A DNA stretch of 64,000 nucleotides from Bacillota bacterium. GTDB lineage: Bacteria; Bacillota; Clostridia; Oscillospirales; Ruminococcaceae. Each line of letters begins with the position of its first letter. The first letter of the stretch is position 1. The stretch covers positions 300,736 to 364,735 of the forward strand of contig JAEWWT010000024.1 of NCBI GenBank assembly GCA_023396225.1. Reading direction: 5' to 3'. Shown here one piece after another: positions 32,428-41,774 of this stretch. The notes below the pieces were generated by a model. It worked only from the letters and a program-made list of their open reading frames with translations. It was not told the origin of the DNA and did not search any database. A program made the translations under genes and the position numbers.

Positions 32428-34452
32428 ATGAAAAAATGGATCATTGGGAAAGCAGATCCTCAGAAAGTAAATGAGTTGACCAGAAATGGTTTGTCAGGGT
32501 TATGTGCGGAGGTCCTTTGTTCAAGAGGAATTGATACAATTGAAAAAGCACAGTCTTTCTTTGATTGCTGTGATGAGCAAAGTCTGTCAGATCCTTTTAT
32601 GCTCAAGGATATGGAAACTGCGGCGGACATAATTAATGAAGCAATTGAAAGAGGAAAGCTTATCTGTATATATGGCGACTATGACTGTGACGGAATTACA
32701 TCAACAGTTGCATTGTATTCTTATATTGAATGCATGGGCGGAAATGTTACATATTACATAAACGATCGTTCAGAAGGATATGGAATAAACTGTGATGCAG
32801 TAAAGAAGCTATATAAATCAGGCATTGAGCTTATTGTTACTGTTGATAACGGAATTTCAGCCGTTGAAGAAACAAAGCTAGCAAAAGAACTTGGAATGCA
32901 GATTGTAATAACTGATCACCATCAGCCGCCGGAAATTCTGCCGGAGGCAGATGCTGTTGTTGATCCCCATCAACCCGGCTGTATGTCCTTGTTCAAGGAT
33001 CTATGCGGCTGCGGAGTAGTTCTGAAGCTTATTGCAGCAATGGACGGGGGAGATTACAGTTCAGCTATTGAACAGTTTTCAGATCTTGCAGCAATTGCAA
33101 CGATTGCCGATATTGTCCCGCTTACAGGTGAAAACAGAGCAATTGTAAGCTGTGGATTAAGATATATTCAGAATACTGAAAATGCAGGTCTTAAAGCACT
33201 GATTGAAGTTGCAGGCCTTAAAGAGCCATATACATCTACATCTGTTGCGTTTATGCTTGCGCCTAGAATCAATGCGGCAGGAAGATTTGCCACTGCAAGC
33301 GAAGCTGTAAAACTCCTTTTGTGTGAGGATTACGAAGAAGCTGTGGAACAAGCACGGTATCTTGAAAAGCTTAACAATGACAGAAAAAAATCTGAGAATA
33401 TTATAATTGAAGAAATAGAAAAGCAGATCAATGACAACCCATCTGTTCTGCTGAACAGAGTTCTTGTTTTCAGAGGTAAGGACTGGCATCATGGTGTTAT
33501 TGGCATTGTTGCAGCAAAATTGCTTGACAGATTCGGAAAACCAGTGTTTGTAATGTCTGAGGATGGAGAAGAATACAGAGGTTCAGTTAGATCCGTTGAC
33601 GGCTTTTCTGCACATAAAGCCTTGTCAGAATGTGCAGATATTCTTATCCGTTTCGGTGGTCATAGCGGAGCAGGCGGCTTTTCATTGCTAAAATCTGATT
33701 ATGAAAAATTTCGTGACAGGCTTCATGAATACGCTCGGAATGAGTATCCATTAATGCCGTTGCATACAATAAAAGCAGATAAAATTCTGGATACAAAGGA
33801 TTTGTCAGTTGAATCAGTAAAAAGTCTTGATATACTTGAACCATTCGGAGAAGCAAATAAAAAGCCTGTGTTTGTTTTGTCAGGAGCAGTTATTGAGGAT
33901 GTTATTCCTCTATCAAGCGGCATTCATACCAAACTGAAGCTGAGGTACGGAAACATATCAATATTTGCATTGATGTTTGGAACAAAGACAGAGGATTTTT
34001 GCTTGTTCAGAAATGACAAGGCGGATATTCTTGCTTATCCAGAAATAAGTTCATATATGAACAAGTCTTCGGTAATACTCAGAGTATGTGATATCCGGAA
34101 AAGCGGAATTCAACAGACAAAATATTTTTCCGCAAATGAGGCATATGAAAAATATATGCGCGGTGAGGGAGCAGATCCTAAGCTTGCTGCGAGAATAGTT
34201 CCTACCAGAGATGATCTTGCTGTTGTATACAGATCCATGAAAAAAGACTTTGTTTCTGAGGATTATATATATTCTGATATACAGAATGAAAGTATGAATT
34301 ATTGCAAATTCAGGTTATGTCTTGAAATTTTCCGTGAACTTGGTCTTGTCGAAATTAATTATATTAATTCTAATGTGAGAGCTGTAACTGCCGAGAAAAA
34401 AGTATCACTCGATTCATCAGTTCTTTTACAGGAGCTTTGCAAACTTAAATAA
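32428..34452 (+). CDS. recJ: Single-strand DNA exonuclease RecJ
   Basis: A 674-residue 5'-3' exonuclease used in recombination and repair. The DHH domain carries YGDYDCDGITS, TVDNGIS and TDHHQPP; the DHHA1 domain carries GGHSGAGGF at ~415. An OB fold follows, then a ~110-residue C-terminal extension seen in Firmicute RecJ. I chose the ATG at 32428 (MKKWIIGK), 12 bases after AAAGG; the ATG at 32416 touches that site. relA follows after 23 bases, the standard order in Firmicutes. Confidence 0.93.
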   Translation: MKKWIIGKADPQKVNELTRNGLSGLCAEVLCSRGIDTIEKAQSFFDCCDEQSLSDPFMLKDMETAADIINEAIERGKLICIYGDYDCDGITSTVALYSYIECMGGNVTYYINDRSEGYGINCDAVKKLYKSGIELIVTVDNGISAVEETKLAKELGMQIVITDHHQPPEILPEADAVVDPHQPGCMSLFKDLCGCGVVLKLIAAMDGGDYSSAIEQFSDLAAIATIADIVPLTGENRAIVSCGLRYIQNTENAGLKALIEVAGLKEPYTSTSVAFMLAPRINAAGRFATASEAVKLLLCEDYEEAVEQARYLEKLNNDRKKSENIIIEEIEKQINDNPSVLLNRVLVFRGKDWHHGVIGIVAAKLLDRFGKPVFVMSEDGEEYRGSVRSVDGFSAHKALSECADILIRFGGHSGAGGFSLLKSDYEKFRDRLHEYARNEYPLMPLHTIKADKILDTKDLSVESVKSLDILEPFGEANKKPVFVLSGAVIEDVIPLSSGIHTKLKLRYGNISIFALMFGTKTEDFCLFRNDKADILAYPEISSYMNKSSVILRVCDIRKSGIQQTKYFSANEAYEKYMRGEGADPKLAARIVPTRDDLAVVYRSMKKDFVSEDYIYSDIQNESMNYCKFRLCLEIFRELGLVEINYINSNVRAVTAEKKVSLDSSVLLQELCKLK

Positions 34453-34475
34453 TTACCGCTGAGGAGAAACAAATA

Positions 34476-36674
34476 ATGCTTAACAAATCTGAAACTGTAT
34501 ATACAATTGATGCGCTTATTCAGAAAATACTTGACGATGAAAAACAGTATGATTTGAGCAAGATTATATCGTCATATGAATTTGCTGCAAAAGCTCATTC
34601 AGATCAGGTCAGATCGTCGGGAGAACCATATATTACGCATCCTCTTGCGGTTTCGTTTATTTTGTTAGAGCTTGGTATGGATACAGATACAATCTGTGGG
34701 GCAATGCTCCACGACGTTGTTGAAGATACGGATACCACTCTTGAAGAAGTGAAAAAACTTTTTGGCCAAGATGTTGCTATGCTTGTTGACGGAGTTACAA
34801 AGCTTGGCAAAATTCCGTTGTTTACAAAAGAAGAACAGCAGGCTGAAAATGTAAGAAAAATACTTCTTGCAATGTCACAGGATATCAGAGTAATTATAAT
34901 TAAGCTTTGTGACAGACTTCATAATATGAGAACCTTGCAGTACCGTCCGTCTGAAAAACAGCGGCATACTGCACTTGAGACAATGAATATATATGCACCT
35001 CTTGCTCACAGACTTGGTATCAGAGCAGTTAAGGATGAGCTTGAAGATCTTGCGTTCAGATATCTTGATCCGTATGCTTATTCTGAAATAGAGCAGATGC
35101 TCCAAAAGAAAAGTGATGAGAGAGAAGCCTTCATCGAATCTATAAAAAACCAGATTTCAGCCAGATTCAATGATGCAGGATTTACAAATCCGCCGCAGAT
35201 TGATGGACGTGTAAAATCAATATACGGAATTTATAAAAAAGCATATCTTGCAGGCAGGAACATTGAAGAAATATACGACAAATATGCTGTAAGAATTATA
35301 GTTGAGACAGTAATTGAGTGCTATAATTCCCTTGGTATCATACATGATATGTTCAGACCTATCCCAAACAGGTTTAAGGATTATATAGCTACTCCTAAGG
35401 CAAATATGTATCAGTCACTTCATACCACAGTTATCGGCAGGGAGGGTGTTCCTTTTGAAGTTCAGATAAGAACATGGAATATGCACTATACCGCTGAATA
35501 TGGTATCGCAGCGCACTGGAAATATAAAGAGGGAATTCAGGGCAAGGACAAGCTTGAAAACAGGCTTGCATGGATTCGTCAGCTTATTGAAGCTCAGCAG
35601 GAAACTGATGATGTTGAAGAAATAGTTAGAACAATAAAGAGTGATATTGCACCGGAGGAGATATTTGCATTTACTCCAAAGGGTGATATGATTACACTTC
35701 CTGTTGATTCGACTATCATTGACTTTGCCTATGCAATTCATACTCAGGTCGGAAACAGAATGAAGGGAGCAAAGGTTGACGGAAAGCTTGTTTCCCTTGA
35801 TTATAAGCTTTCTACAGGTGAGATTGTAGAGATCATTACTTCAAGCAGTCTGGATCATGGTCCTAACAGAGCATGGCTTGAAATATGCAAAACTAATGAG
35901 GCAAAGTCAAAGATACGTTCATGGTTCAAGAAGGAACGAAGAGAAGAGAATATCCAGCAGGGTAAGATTGAGCTTGAAAAGGAATTCAAGCGAAATTATA
36001 TCCGTGTTCCTGAAGCTGATCTTGCTGACTTCCTTGGTGACGATATGAAGCGTCATAACTGCGGAACTCTTGAAGATTTCTTTGCGGCAATTGGCTATGG
36101 CGGAGTTATTCTGTCAAGAATGATGCAGAGACTTAAGGATAAATATACTAAGCTTTATGCTCAGGAAGAAGTACAGAATATTAAGCATACTCCTCCTGAA
36201 AAGAGCAGCACAGGCGTTATTGTTGACGGTCAGGATAATATTCTGGTTAAACTTTCACAGTGCTGTAATCCTCTCCCAGGCGATGATATTATTGGATTTA
36301 TCACAAGAGGACATGGTGTTTCTGTCCATAAAAAGGACTGCGATAATTATATATCCTCAATTAAGAACGGAAATGAGCCTGAAAGATGGATAGATGTTCA
36401 TTGGGCTGAAAGTACACGTCATAATTCTTCACCGATATTCAAGGTTACACTTGATATTGTAAGCCATGAAAGAATGACACTCCTTGCAGATGTATCTATG
36501 ACACTTGCTGATCTTCATATTCCTGTTTCTGAAGTGGCAGTTCGTGCACTTAAGAACGGAAATTCAAATATACTTGTTACAATAAGCATTGCAGGCGTTT
36601 CACAGCTTACAAACATTGTTGCAAGAATAAAGAAAATACCTGATGTAATCAGTGTTGACAGAACAGGTAAATAA
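34476..36674 (+). CDS. relA: Bifunctional (p)ppGpp synthetase/hydrolase RelA/SpoT
   Basis: A 732-residue stringent-response enzyme. The hydrolase HD domain (~30-180) keeps HDVVEDTD and KLCDRLHNMRT, so hydrolysis should be intact. The synthetase domain (~220-350) has GRVKSIYGIYKK and YDKYAVRI. A TGS domain (~390-450) starts FAFTPKGD. Then come the helical and zinc-finger regions (HNCGTLEDFF and CCNPLPGDDI) and a C-terminal ACT domain. GAGGAG stands 8-10 bases before the ATG. It is part of the recJ-relA-MBL-hemZ cluster. Confidence 0.95.
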   Translation: MLNKSETVYTIDALIQKILDDEKQYDLSKIISSYEFAAKAHSDQVRSSGEPYITHPLAVSFILLELGMDTDTICGAMLHDVVEDTDTTLEEVKKLFGQDVAMLVDGVTKLGKIPLFTKEEQQAENVRKILLAMSQDIRVIIIKLCDRLHNMRTLQYRPSEKQRHTALETMNIYAPLAHRLGIRAVKDELEDLAFRYLDPYAYSEIEQMLQKKSDEREAFIESIKNQISARFNDAGFTNPPQIDGRVKSIYGIYKKAYLAGRNIEEIYDKYAVRIIVETVIECYNSLGIIHDMFRPIPNRFKDYIATPKANMYQSLHTTVIGREGVPFEVQIRTWNMHYTAEYGIAAHWKYKEGIQGKDKLENRLAWIRQLIEAQQETDDVEEIVRTIKSDIAPEEIFAFTPKGDMITLPVDSTIIDFAYAIHTQVGNRMKGAKVDGKLVSLDYKLSTGEIVEIITSSSLDHGPNRAWLEICKTNEAKSKIRSWFKKERREENIQQGKIELEKEFKRNYIRVPEADLADFLGDDMKRHNCGTLEDFFAAIGYGGVILSRMMQRLKDKYTKLYAQEEVQNIKHTPPEKSSTGVIVDGQDNILVKLSQCCNPLPGDDIIGFITRGHGVSVHKKDCDNYISSIKNGNEPERWIDVHWAESTRHNSSPIFKVTLDIVSHERMTLLADVSMTLADLHIPVSEVAVRALKNGNSNILVTISIAGVSQLTNIVARIKKIPDVISVDRTGK

Positions 36675-36719
36675 TTGAGAGTATAATATAAAATCATATT
36701 CACTGTTATGGAGAAAGTT

Positions 36720-37388
36720 ATGGAATTTATAAAATTCAGACCAATAGGTGCATACATGGTAAACAGCTATGCACTTGTTTCAGATAAGAATAATGCAGTA
36801 ATAATTGATGCACCATTAGGCGCAAAAAGTGGAATATCTGATTTGCAGAGCAAAGGCATTACAATAAAGAAAATTCTTCTTACTCACGGGCATTGTGATC
36901 ATATTGAGCGTCTTTCTGATATCAGCGAAAAAACAGGTGCTGAAGTGTATATTCATATGAATGACGCTGAAAAGCTTGCTGACAGCAGTACTAATCTTTC
37001 AGATAATATGCCTGACATGTTTCCGCCTTCTTTGTTCAGAGGTGCAGAAAAAGTTGTTGAAATCAAAGACAATGACGTAATTGTACTTGATGATATTTCA
37101 ATAAAGGTTATTCATACTCCAGGGCATACAAGCGGCGGTGTCTGTTATGTTGTCGAAGATATGATTTTCAGCGGTGATACACTTTTCTTTGGAAGTATCG
37201 GAAGAACAGATATGTTTGACGGCAGTATTTCTCAAATGAAAAAATCACTTGAAAAACTGGGAGAATTCAGCGGAGAATTTAAAAACTATAAGGTTTATCC
37301 TGGTCATGGTTCGTCAACAACGCTACTTGATGAAAAGGACAGAAATCCATTTATGCAGAAAGGTCTTTCATATGACGATCTGTTTTAA
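36720..37388 (+). CDS. Metallo-beta-lactamase-fold hydrolase (glyoxalase II-like)
   Basis: A 222-residue enzyme. The metal site is visible as THGHCDHIE near residue 59, HTPGHTSGG near 133, FSGDTLF near 153 and YPGHG near 197. This small form usually follows relA in Firmicutes. It may hydrolyse S-lactoylglutathione-like thioesters, but the true substrate is unsettled. The ATG at 36720 is chosen because GGAG lies 6-9 bases before it; the ATG at 36708 overlaps that site. It overlaps hemZ by 17 bases. Confidence 0.88.
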   Translation: MEFIKFRPIGAYMVNSYALVSDKNNAVIIDAPLGAKSGISDLQSKGITIKKILLTHGHCDHIERLSDISEKTGAEVYIHMNDAEKLADSSTNLSDNMPDMFPPSLFRGAEKVVEIKDNDVIVLDDISIKVIHTPGHTSGGVCYVVEDMIFSGDTLFFGSIGRTDMFDGSISQMKKSLEKLGEFSGEFKNYKVYPGHGSSTTLLDEKDRNPFMQKGLSYDDLF

Positions 37389-38832
37389 CGGCAACACCTA
37401 TAAGTATGAGATTGAAGCGGTAATGAAGCTTTTTCTTCCTCTACAATCGTTTGAATTTATTTATGAAAACAATGATACCCTTGTAGGAGATTATTGCATA
37501 ATAACACAGATTGACAATGGTTCGGAATATAATCTTTCTGTTTCTGTTTTATATGATGGTCAGAAAGTTAATAATCAAAGTACTGTTGATTACAGTGAAG
37601 ATTGTGAGCTTTCTCTTTGCAGACTTTTGTTTTTATGTATGCAGAAGATAACAGGAATAACACCTCAGTGGGGATGCCTTACAGGAATACGTCCTGTTAA
37701 AAAAGTCAATCAGCTTGATGCAAAAGGGTTTGATAAAAAGCAGATTTTTGATTATCTAAAAGAGAAATATTATGTTTCTGATGAAAAGCTTGAACTTGCA
37801 TATGATACAGCTGAAACGCAGAAAAGGTATCTTAATAGCTTTGACCCGAAGTCATTTTCTCTTTATGTTTCAATACCATTCTGCCCGTCAAGATGTTCGT
37901 ATTGTTCCTTTGTATCTCACTCTATTGAATCGGGAAATGCAAAAAAACTTCTTCCTGAGTATGTGGAAAAGCTTTGCAGTGAAATAAGGCAGACAGCAGA
38001 AATTGTCAATGAATCGGGTATGCACCTTGATACAATTTATATAGGCGGAGGTACACCTACAACACTTAATCCTGAACAGCTTGAAAGAGTTATGAAGGAA
38101 ATTCAAAAAAACTTTGACATTTCAGAAATTCGGGAATATACTGTAGAAGCAGGGCGTGCAGATACAATTTCAGAAGAAAAATTAAGGATTATTAAAAATA
38201 ACGGTGCAACAAGAATTTCTGTAAATCCGCAGACGATGAACGATGATGTGCTTAAAGTAATAGGAAGAAAGCATACAGCAGCACAGACAGTAGAAGCTTT
38301 CAGACTTGCAAGGTCACTTGGATTTGATAATATTAACATGGATCTGATAGCCGGACTTCCTACAGATACTATTGATAGTTTCAGAAAAACTTTGAATTCA
38401 GTTTTAGAGCTTGACCCTGAAAACATAACAGTTCATACCCTGACAATAAAACGATCATCAAGCCTTTTCAGTCGTTCAGACGTTGAAAGTGACGGAAGTA
38501 TCAGTGAAATGATTTCATATGCATATGAAACGCTTAAAAAGAAAGAATATAATCCATACTATTTGTATCGTCAGAAGAATACCGTCGGGAATTTTGAAAA
38601 CGTCGGATATGCAAAGTTAGATACTGAAAGTTTGTATAACATTTATATCATGGAGGAAATTCAAACAATAATTGCTGTCGGAGCAGGAGGATCCTCCAAG
38701 CTTGTAAACCCTGTTACCAACAAAATTGAGCGCCTGTTCAATTATAAATATCCTTATGAATATATATCACGCAATGAACAGATGCTTGAAAAAAAGCAGC
38801 AGCTCAAAGAGTTCTGCAATAACATATTATAA
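37372..38832 (+). CDS. hemZ: HemZ-type coproporphyrinogen dehydrogenase / HemN-like radical SAM protein
   Basis: A 486-residue radical SAM protein. The N-terminal ~160 residues are the HemZ-specific region (QWGCLTGIRPVK). The Fe-S cysteines are CPSRCSYCSF near residue 170, and GGGTPTTL and the later AGLPTDT are HemN-family strands. The expected reaction is anaerobic oxidation of coproporphyrinogen III, although many HemN-like proteins are haem chaperones. The start at 37372 lies inside the end of the MBL gene, 8 bases after AAAGG; the open frame extends further left without a start signal. Fourteen bases separate it from the zinc-ribbon gene. Confidence 0.88.
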   Translation: MTICFNGNTYKYEIEAVMKLFLPLQSFEFIYENNDTLVGDYCIITQIDNGSEYNLSVSVLYDGQKVNNQSTVDYSEDCELSLCRLLFLCMQKITGITPQWGCLTGIRPVKKVNQLDAKGFDKKQIFDYLKEKYYVSDEKLELAYDTAETQKRYLNSFDPKSFSLYVSIPFCPSRCSYCSFVSHSIESGNAKKLLPEYVEKLCSEIRQTAEIVNESGMHLDTIYIGGGTPTTLNPEQLERVMKEIQKNFDISEIREYTVEAGRADTISEEKLRIIKNNGATRISVNPQTMNDDVLKVIGRKHTAAQTVEAFRLARSLGFDNINMDLIAGLPTDTIDSFRKTLNSVLELDPENITVHTLTIKRSSSLFSRSDVESDGSISEMISYAYETLKKKEYNPYYLYRQKNTVGNFENVGYAKLDTESLYNIYIMEEIQTIIAVGAGGSSKLVNPVTNKIERLFNYKYPYEYISRNEQMLEKKQQLKEFCNNIL

Positions 38833-38845
38833 GGGAGATGTCGTC

Positions 38846-39202
38846 ATGAGTTATAAGTTTGATAATTTAATCAGTGATGCAAAGGTAGTTTTTGATAAGG
38901 TTGCGGTCAAGACCAACGAGGCTGTTGAATATTCAAAAACACAGGTTGAACGTGCACAGATGAGAAACAAGATCAGAGATAAGTATTATGATTTAGGCAG
39001 AATATGCTATCAGATGCATGAATCAGGAAATGACGAAACAGGCAACATGAAGAAGATTATTACAGAAATTGAACAGCTTAAAGCTGATCTTAAAGCTGCC
39101 GATGAAGTTGTTTCAGCAAAGCAGCCAAAGATCTGCAAATTCTGCGGAGAAAAGAATGATTCAGGAAATCTTTTCTGTAGAAAATGCGGCGAGAAGCTTT
39201 AA
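38846..39202 (+). CDS. Coiled-coil zinc-ribbon protein
   Basis: A 118-residue protein. Residues ~1-85 form two helices rich in lysine and glutamate; the end is a zinc ribbon with two CxxC knuckles, KFCGEKNDSGN and FCRKCGEK. The type is common in Clostridia and is annotated only as zinc-ribbon protein; some are membrane-associated but no helix of that kind is seen here. AAGGGAGATG lies 8 bases before the ATG at 38846; the longer frame from 38726 is internal to hemZ. It ends the recJ cluster at a terminator. Confidence 0.8.
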   Translation: MSYKFDNLISDAKVVFDKVAVKTNEAVEYSKTQVERAQMRNKIRDKYYDLGRICYQMHESGNDETGNMKKIITEIEQLKADLKAADEVVSAKQPKICKFCGEKNDSGNLFCRKCGEKL

Positions 39203-39213
39203 TGCTTACAGCT

Positions 39214-39252
39214 ACGGCAGCCTTGTGAATACCAGGCTGCCTGTATTTTTTG
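39214..39252 (+). terminator. Terminator after zinc-ribbon gene
   Basis: GGCAGCCT pairs with AGGCTGCC with ACGGC.../...CTGT extension, followed by ATTTTTTG. Confidence 0.8.
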
Positions 39253-39303
39253 TTTAAAATTGTAATTCCAAATTATATAACTCAGAAGGGATTGTTCATA
39301 AAA

Positions 39304-40665
39304 ATGCAGAGCCTTAAAAAGAACAGTATAATTAATCTTGAAATAACAGGCATGACATCCGAGGGCAACGGTGTCGGCAAATATGAAGGAATGGCTGTAT
39401 TTGTACCGTTTACCGCAGTAGGAGATGTAATTGAATGTAAAATCGTCAAGGTGAATAAGACTCTTGCATATGGTATAATCGAAAAAATAATTACACTATC
39501 ACCAGACAGAATCGAAAGTGACTGCGAGGTTTATAAAAAATGTGGAGGATGTACATTCCGCCATATATCCTATGAATCAGAACTTAAAATAAAGCAGAAT
39601 TTTGTTGAGGATGCTTTCAGAAGAATAGGAAAACTTGATGTAGAATTTGAAGAGATACAGGGTTGTAATGAACAGGATTATTATAGGAATAAGGCTCAGT
39701 ACCCTGTTGCAGAAGATGAAAATGGAAAGGCAATATGCGGATTTTATTCCAAACGCAGTCATAGAGTTGTAGAATTTACGGAATGCAGACTTCAGGCATC
39801 TGTCTTTTCGGATATAACTGAGGATGTCCTTGATTATGTAAACAAGAACAATATTAGAGCATACAACGAAGAAACAAGTGAGGGAATACTCCGCCACATA
39901 TATATCAGACGAGGCTATCATTCAGGAGAAATAATGGTGTGCCTTGTTGTAAATAAGGTCGTAACGGACAAGCTTAAACCATTGGCAGAAAAGCTTATTG
40001 CAGATTTTCCAGATATCAAAAGTATAGTTCAAAACATTAACAGCAGGAATACCAATGTTATACTTGGTGAAAAGAATATTACAATTGCAGGTTCTGACAA
40101 AATAAAGGATACACTTTGCGGTAATGTTATTGAACTTTCACCTCTATCTTTCTATCAGGTAAATACTGCACAGGCAGAAAAGTTGTATGCCTGTGCAAAG
40201 GAGTATGCACACCTAACAGGGACAGAAACTCTTATTGATCTGTACTGTGGCGCAGGAACAATCGGGCTGTCAATGGCTGACAGTGTTAAAAAGGTTATCG
40301 GATGTGAGATAATTCCTGATGCAATTGAAAATGCCAAAAAAAGTGCAGTCAGAAATAGTATAAATAATGCTGAATTCATCTGCGGTGATGCCGGAAAGAC
40401 AGCAGAATATCTTTTGAAAAGTGATATAAAGCCGGATGCTGTTGTAATTGACCCTCCAAGAAAGGGCTGTGATGAGCTGACATTAAGCAGTATTTTGAAA
40501 ATGTCACCTTCGAGGATTGTAATGGTAAGCTGTAATCCTGCTACTGCCGCAAGAGATGCCGCATATCTGAATGATAACGGATATGTTCCTGTAAAGGCAA
40601 GAGCGTTTGATTTGTTTCCACGAACGGGACACGTCGAGTGCGTAGTATTGATGTCAAAGGTATAA
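39304..40665 (+). CDS. rlmD: 23S rRNA (uracil-C5)-methyltransferase, RlmD/RumA family
   Basis: A 453-residue enzyme that methylates uracil in 23S rRNA. A TRAM domain (~5-60) is followed by the Fe-S cysteines YKKCGGCTFRH. The SAM site is DLYCGAGTIGL, with SPLSFYQVN before it and IDPPRKGCDE, then the nucleophile in VSCNPATAARD. The start is the ATG at 39304 after AGAAGGGA. The 3' end (GHVECVVLMSK) is intact to its stop, and everything to its right in the window is accessory DNA. The rum/rumA 3' end is a known landing site of streptococcal integrative elements. Confidence 0.92.
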   Translation: MQSLKKNSIINLEITGMTSEGNGVGKYEGMAVFVPFTAVGDVIECKIVKVNKTLAYGIIEKIITLSPDRIESDCEVYKKCGGCTFRHISYESELKIKQNFVEDAFRRIGKLDVEFEEIQGCNEQDYYRNKAQYPVAEDENGKAICGFYSKRSHRVVEFTECRLQASVFSDITEDVLDYVNKNNIRAYNEETSEGILRHIYIRRGYHSGEIMVCLVVNKVVTDKLKPLAEKLIADFPDIKSIVQNINSRNTNVILGEKNITIAGSDKIKDTLCGNVIELSPLSFYQVNTAQAEKLYACAKEYAHLTGTETLIDLYCGAGTIGLSMADSVKKVIGCEIIPDAIENAKKSAVRNSINNAEFICGDAGKTAEYLLKSDIKPDAVVIDPPRKGCDELTLSSILKMSPSRIVMVSCNPATAARDAAYLNDNGYVPVKARAFDLFPRTGHVECVVLMSKV

Positions 40666-40858
40666 AAGTAAAAGGCTCGAAAGTATAGTAAACAAGGGCA
40701 TTTGCCGTTTGTGGGTGATTTTGAAATAGCGTGAAATCACTTGTTTGCGGGAATAAATCGACTCCTTGAAAGGTATAAGGTTGAGTAGACAGGATTGCTT
40801 TTGGGTAGGTTGAGTAGACAGAAATATTGTAGAAATAGGCTAATTAACATTGCTAAAA
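40666..40858. other. Likely left end of accessory region with repeats
   Basis: No gene. A 15-bp direct repeat AGGTTGAGTAGACAG occurs at 40778-40792 and 40807-40821. Upstream, AAACAAG pairs with CTTGTTT and GTGATTT with AAATCAC as nested arms (40691-40744). Such structure directly after rlmD fits recombinase binding sites at an element end. Confidence 0.5.
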
Positions 40859-41290
40859 TTAATTCCAATGATGATTAGCCTGGCAACAATTATAGCCTGA
40901 GGACCATTGAATGTTATAGGTGCCATCGCTTTCCATTATTGGGGTAAGTGATATCAGCAACCAATTCTCTGTTCCGGTATTTGAATTTTTTTCATACAAG
41001 CGTTGTATAGTTAATGAGGCTAGTGTGACGACGACAGTGTAAAAATGATCTGCACTTTTTAATTGTTTTATAAAGCTGTTAGTCAGTACACTGTGGTATG
41101 ATAATTCCAGAAGAACTTGCTTTTCTTCTTGTGTGTCTAAGGTATCAATTCTTATATCCACAAGAGGGTTGCAAGGGTCCTCAACTAGTCGCTTAGAATA
41201 TGCTGATAATTTTTTGCGAAGTGCATTTTGGATTTGTGAATTGCCTTGATAATAAATTGATATATGCAATATAGGTCTGTTGCTATTCAT
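40859..41290 (-). CDS. Hypothetical protein of the accessory region
   Basis: A 143-residue soluble protein with a strong AAAGGAGG site 7 bases before its ATG, so it is a real gene. It has an alternating strand-helix pattern (ILHISIYYQG, LVDIRIDTLD, FYTVVVTLASLTIQRLYE, WLLISLTPI) and ends in a Cys/His-rich tail, CCQANHHWN. I do not recognise a family. It reads towards the rlmD junction, as accessory genes at the ends of integrative elements often do. Confidence 0.6.
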   Translation of the reverse strand: MNSNRPILHISIYYQGNSQIQNALRKKLSAYSKRLVEDPCNPLVDIRIDTLDTQEEKQVLLELSYHSVLTNSFIKQLKSADHFYTVVVTLASLTIQRLYEKNSNTGTENWLLISLTPIMESDGTYNIQWSSGYNCCQANHHWN

Positions 41291-41376
41291 GATAATACCT
41301 CCTTTGGTAGTATCACATATTAACTCTAAAGAACATTATTATCAAGTTGTAAAATGAACAAATAGTGAGGTGCAGT

Positions 41377-41463
41377 ATGTCGGAAAATTCAAAAATAAAT
41401 TTCATACCTGCCATGCCTAAGAGGCAAAAACGAGTTGCCGTTTATGCAAGAGTGAGCACTTAA
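41377..41463 (+). pseudogene. Serine recombinase, N-terminal stub
   Basis: With GTGAGG before the ATG, the frame encodes 28 residues ending PKRQKRVAVYARVST and then TAA. This is the exact beginning of Tn4451/TndX-type and ICE serine recombinases: an unstructured lead, then the strand with YARVS carrying the nucleophilic serine. The remaining ~450 residues are gone. The stub marks a deletion that removed an integrase. Confidence 0.75.
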
Positions 41464-41477
41464 ATCATATAAAATTT

Positions 41478-41506
41478 TTGATAATACCACGAAATTATGG
41501 TATACT
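41478..41506 (+). promoter_or_regulatory. Promoter with operator-like repeat before excisionase remnant
   Basis: TTGATA (41478-41483), 17 bases, TATACT (41501-41506). The inverted repeat ATACCA (41484-41489) / TGGTAT (41498-41503) fills the spacer. Confidence 0.55.
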
Positions 41507-41533
41507 GAAAAGTGCTGAATTGGAGGTGCAACT

Positions 41534-41700
41534 TTGTCAGAATTTTTTGAAGAAAAATGGATTAATATAGAGGAGGCAGCTGATTATCTTGGTACGAATA
41601 AGGATACAATTCGCAATTAGATAAAGAAAAGTAATAGTATTCTTGCACGTAAAAAGTAAACTATGTTATTTTAAAAGGTGAAAATTGGATTGATGGATAA
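41534..41700 (+). pseudogene. Excisionase-type helix-turn-helix gene, inactivated
   Basis: A TTG start after TGGAGGTG opens WINIEEAADYLGTNKDTIRN and then meets TAG at 41618-41620, where family members have tryptophan (TGG to TAG). Homology continues as IKK after the stop, meets TAA at 41657, and shifts frame towards a terminal ENWIDG like the EWIKSG of intact proteins. It resembles MerR/excisionase-type regulators often found beside methyltransferases. Two lesions make it a pseudogene. Confidence 0.65.
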
Positions 41701-41774
41701 AAGTGTAAAAAGTTCTATTGATTAATAATCATTTAGATAAATAATGGAATTATAAATAAAGGAAAAAATTAATT

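Noticed and set aside
37249..37371. Longer HemZ start inside the MBL gene
   Set aside because: A 123-base overlap with no ribosome site; the start at 37372 has AAAGG at normal distance and looks like the family N-terminus.
38726..38845. Longer zinc-ribbon protein
   Set aside because: The extra 40 residues are a shadow of hemZ; GGGAG before 38846 fixes the start.
40666..40858. CRISPR-like repeats after rlmD
   Set aside because: Only two copies of a 15-bp direct repeat, no spacer pattern and no cas genes.
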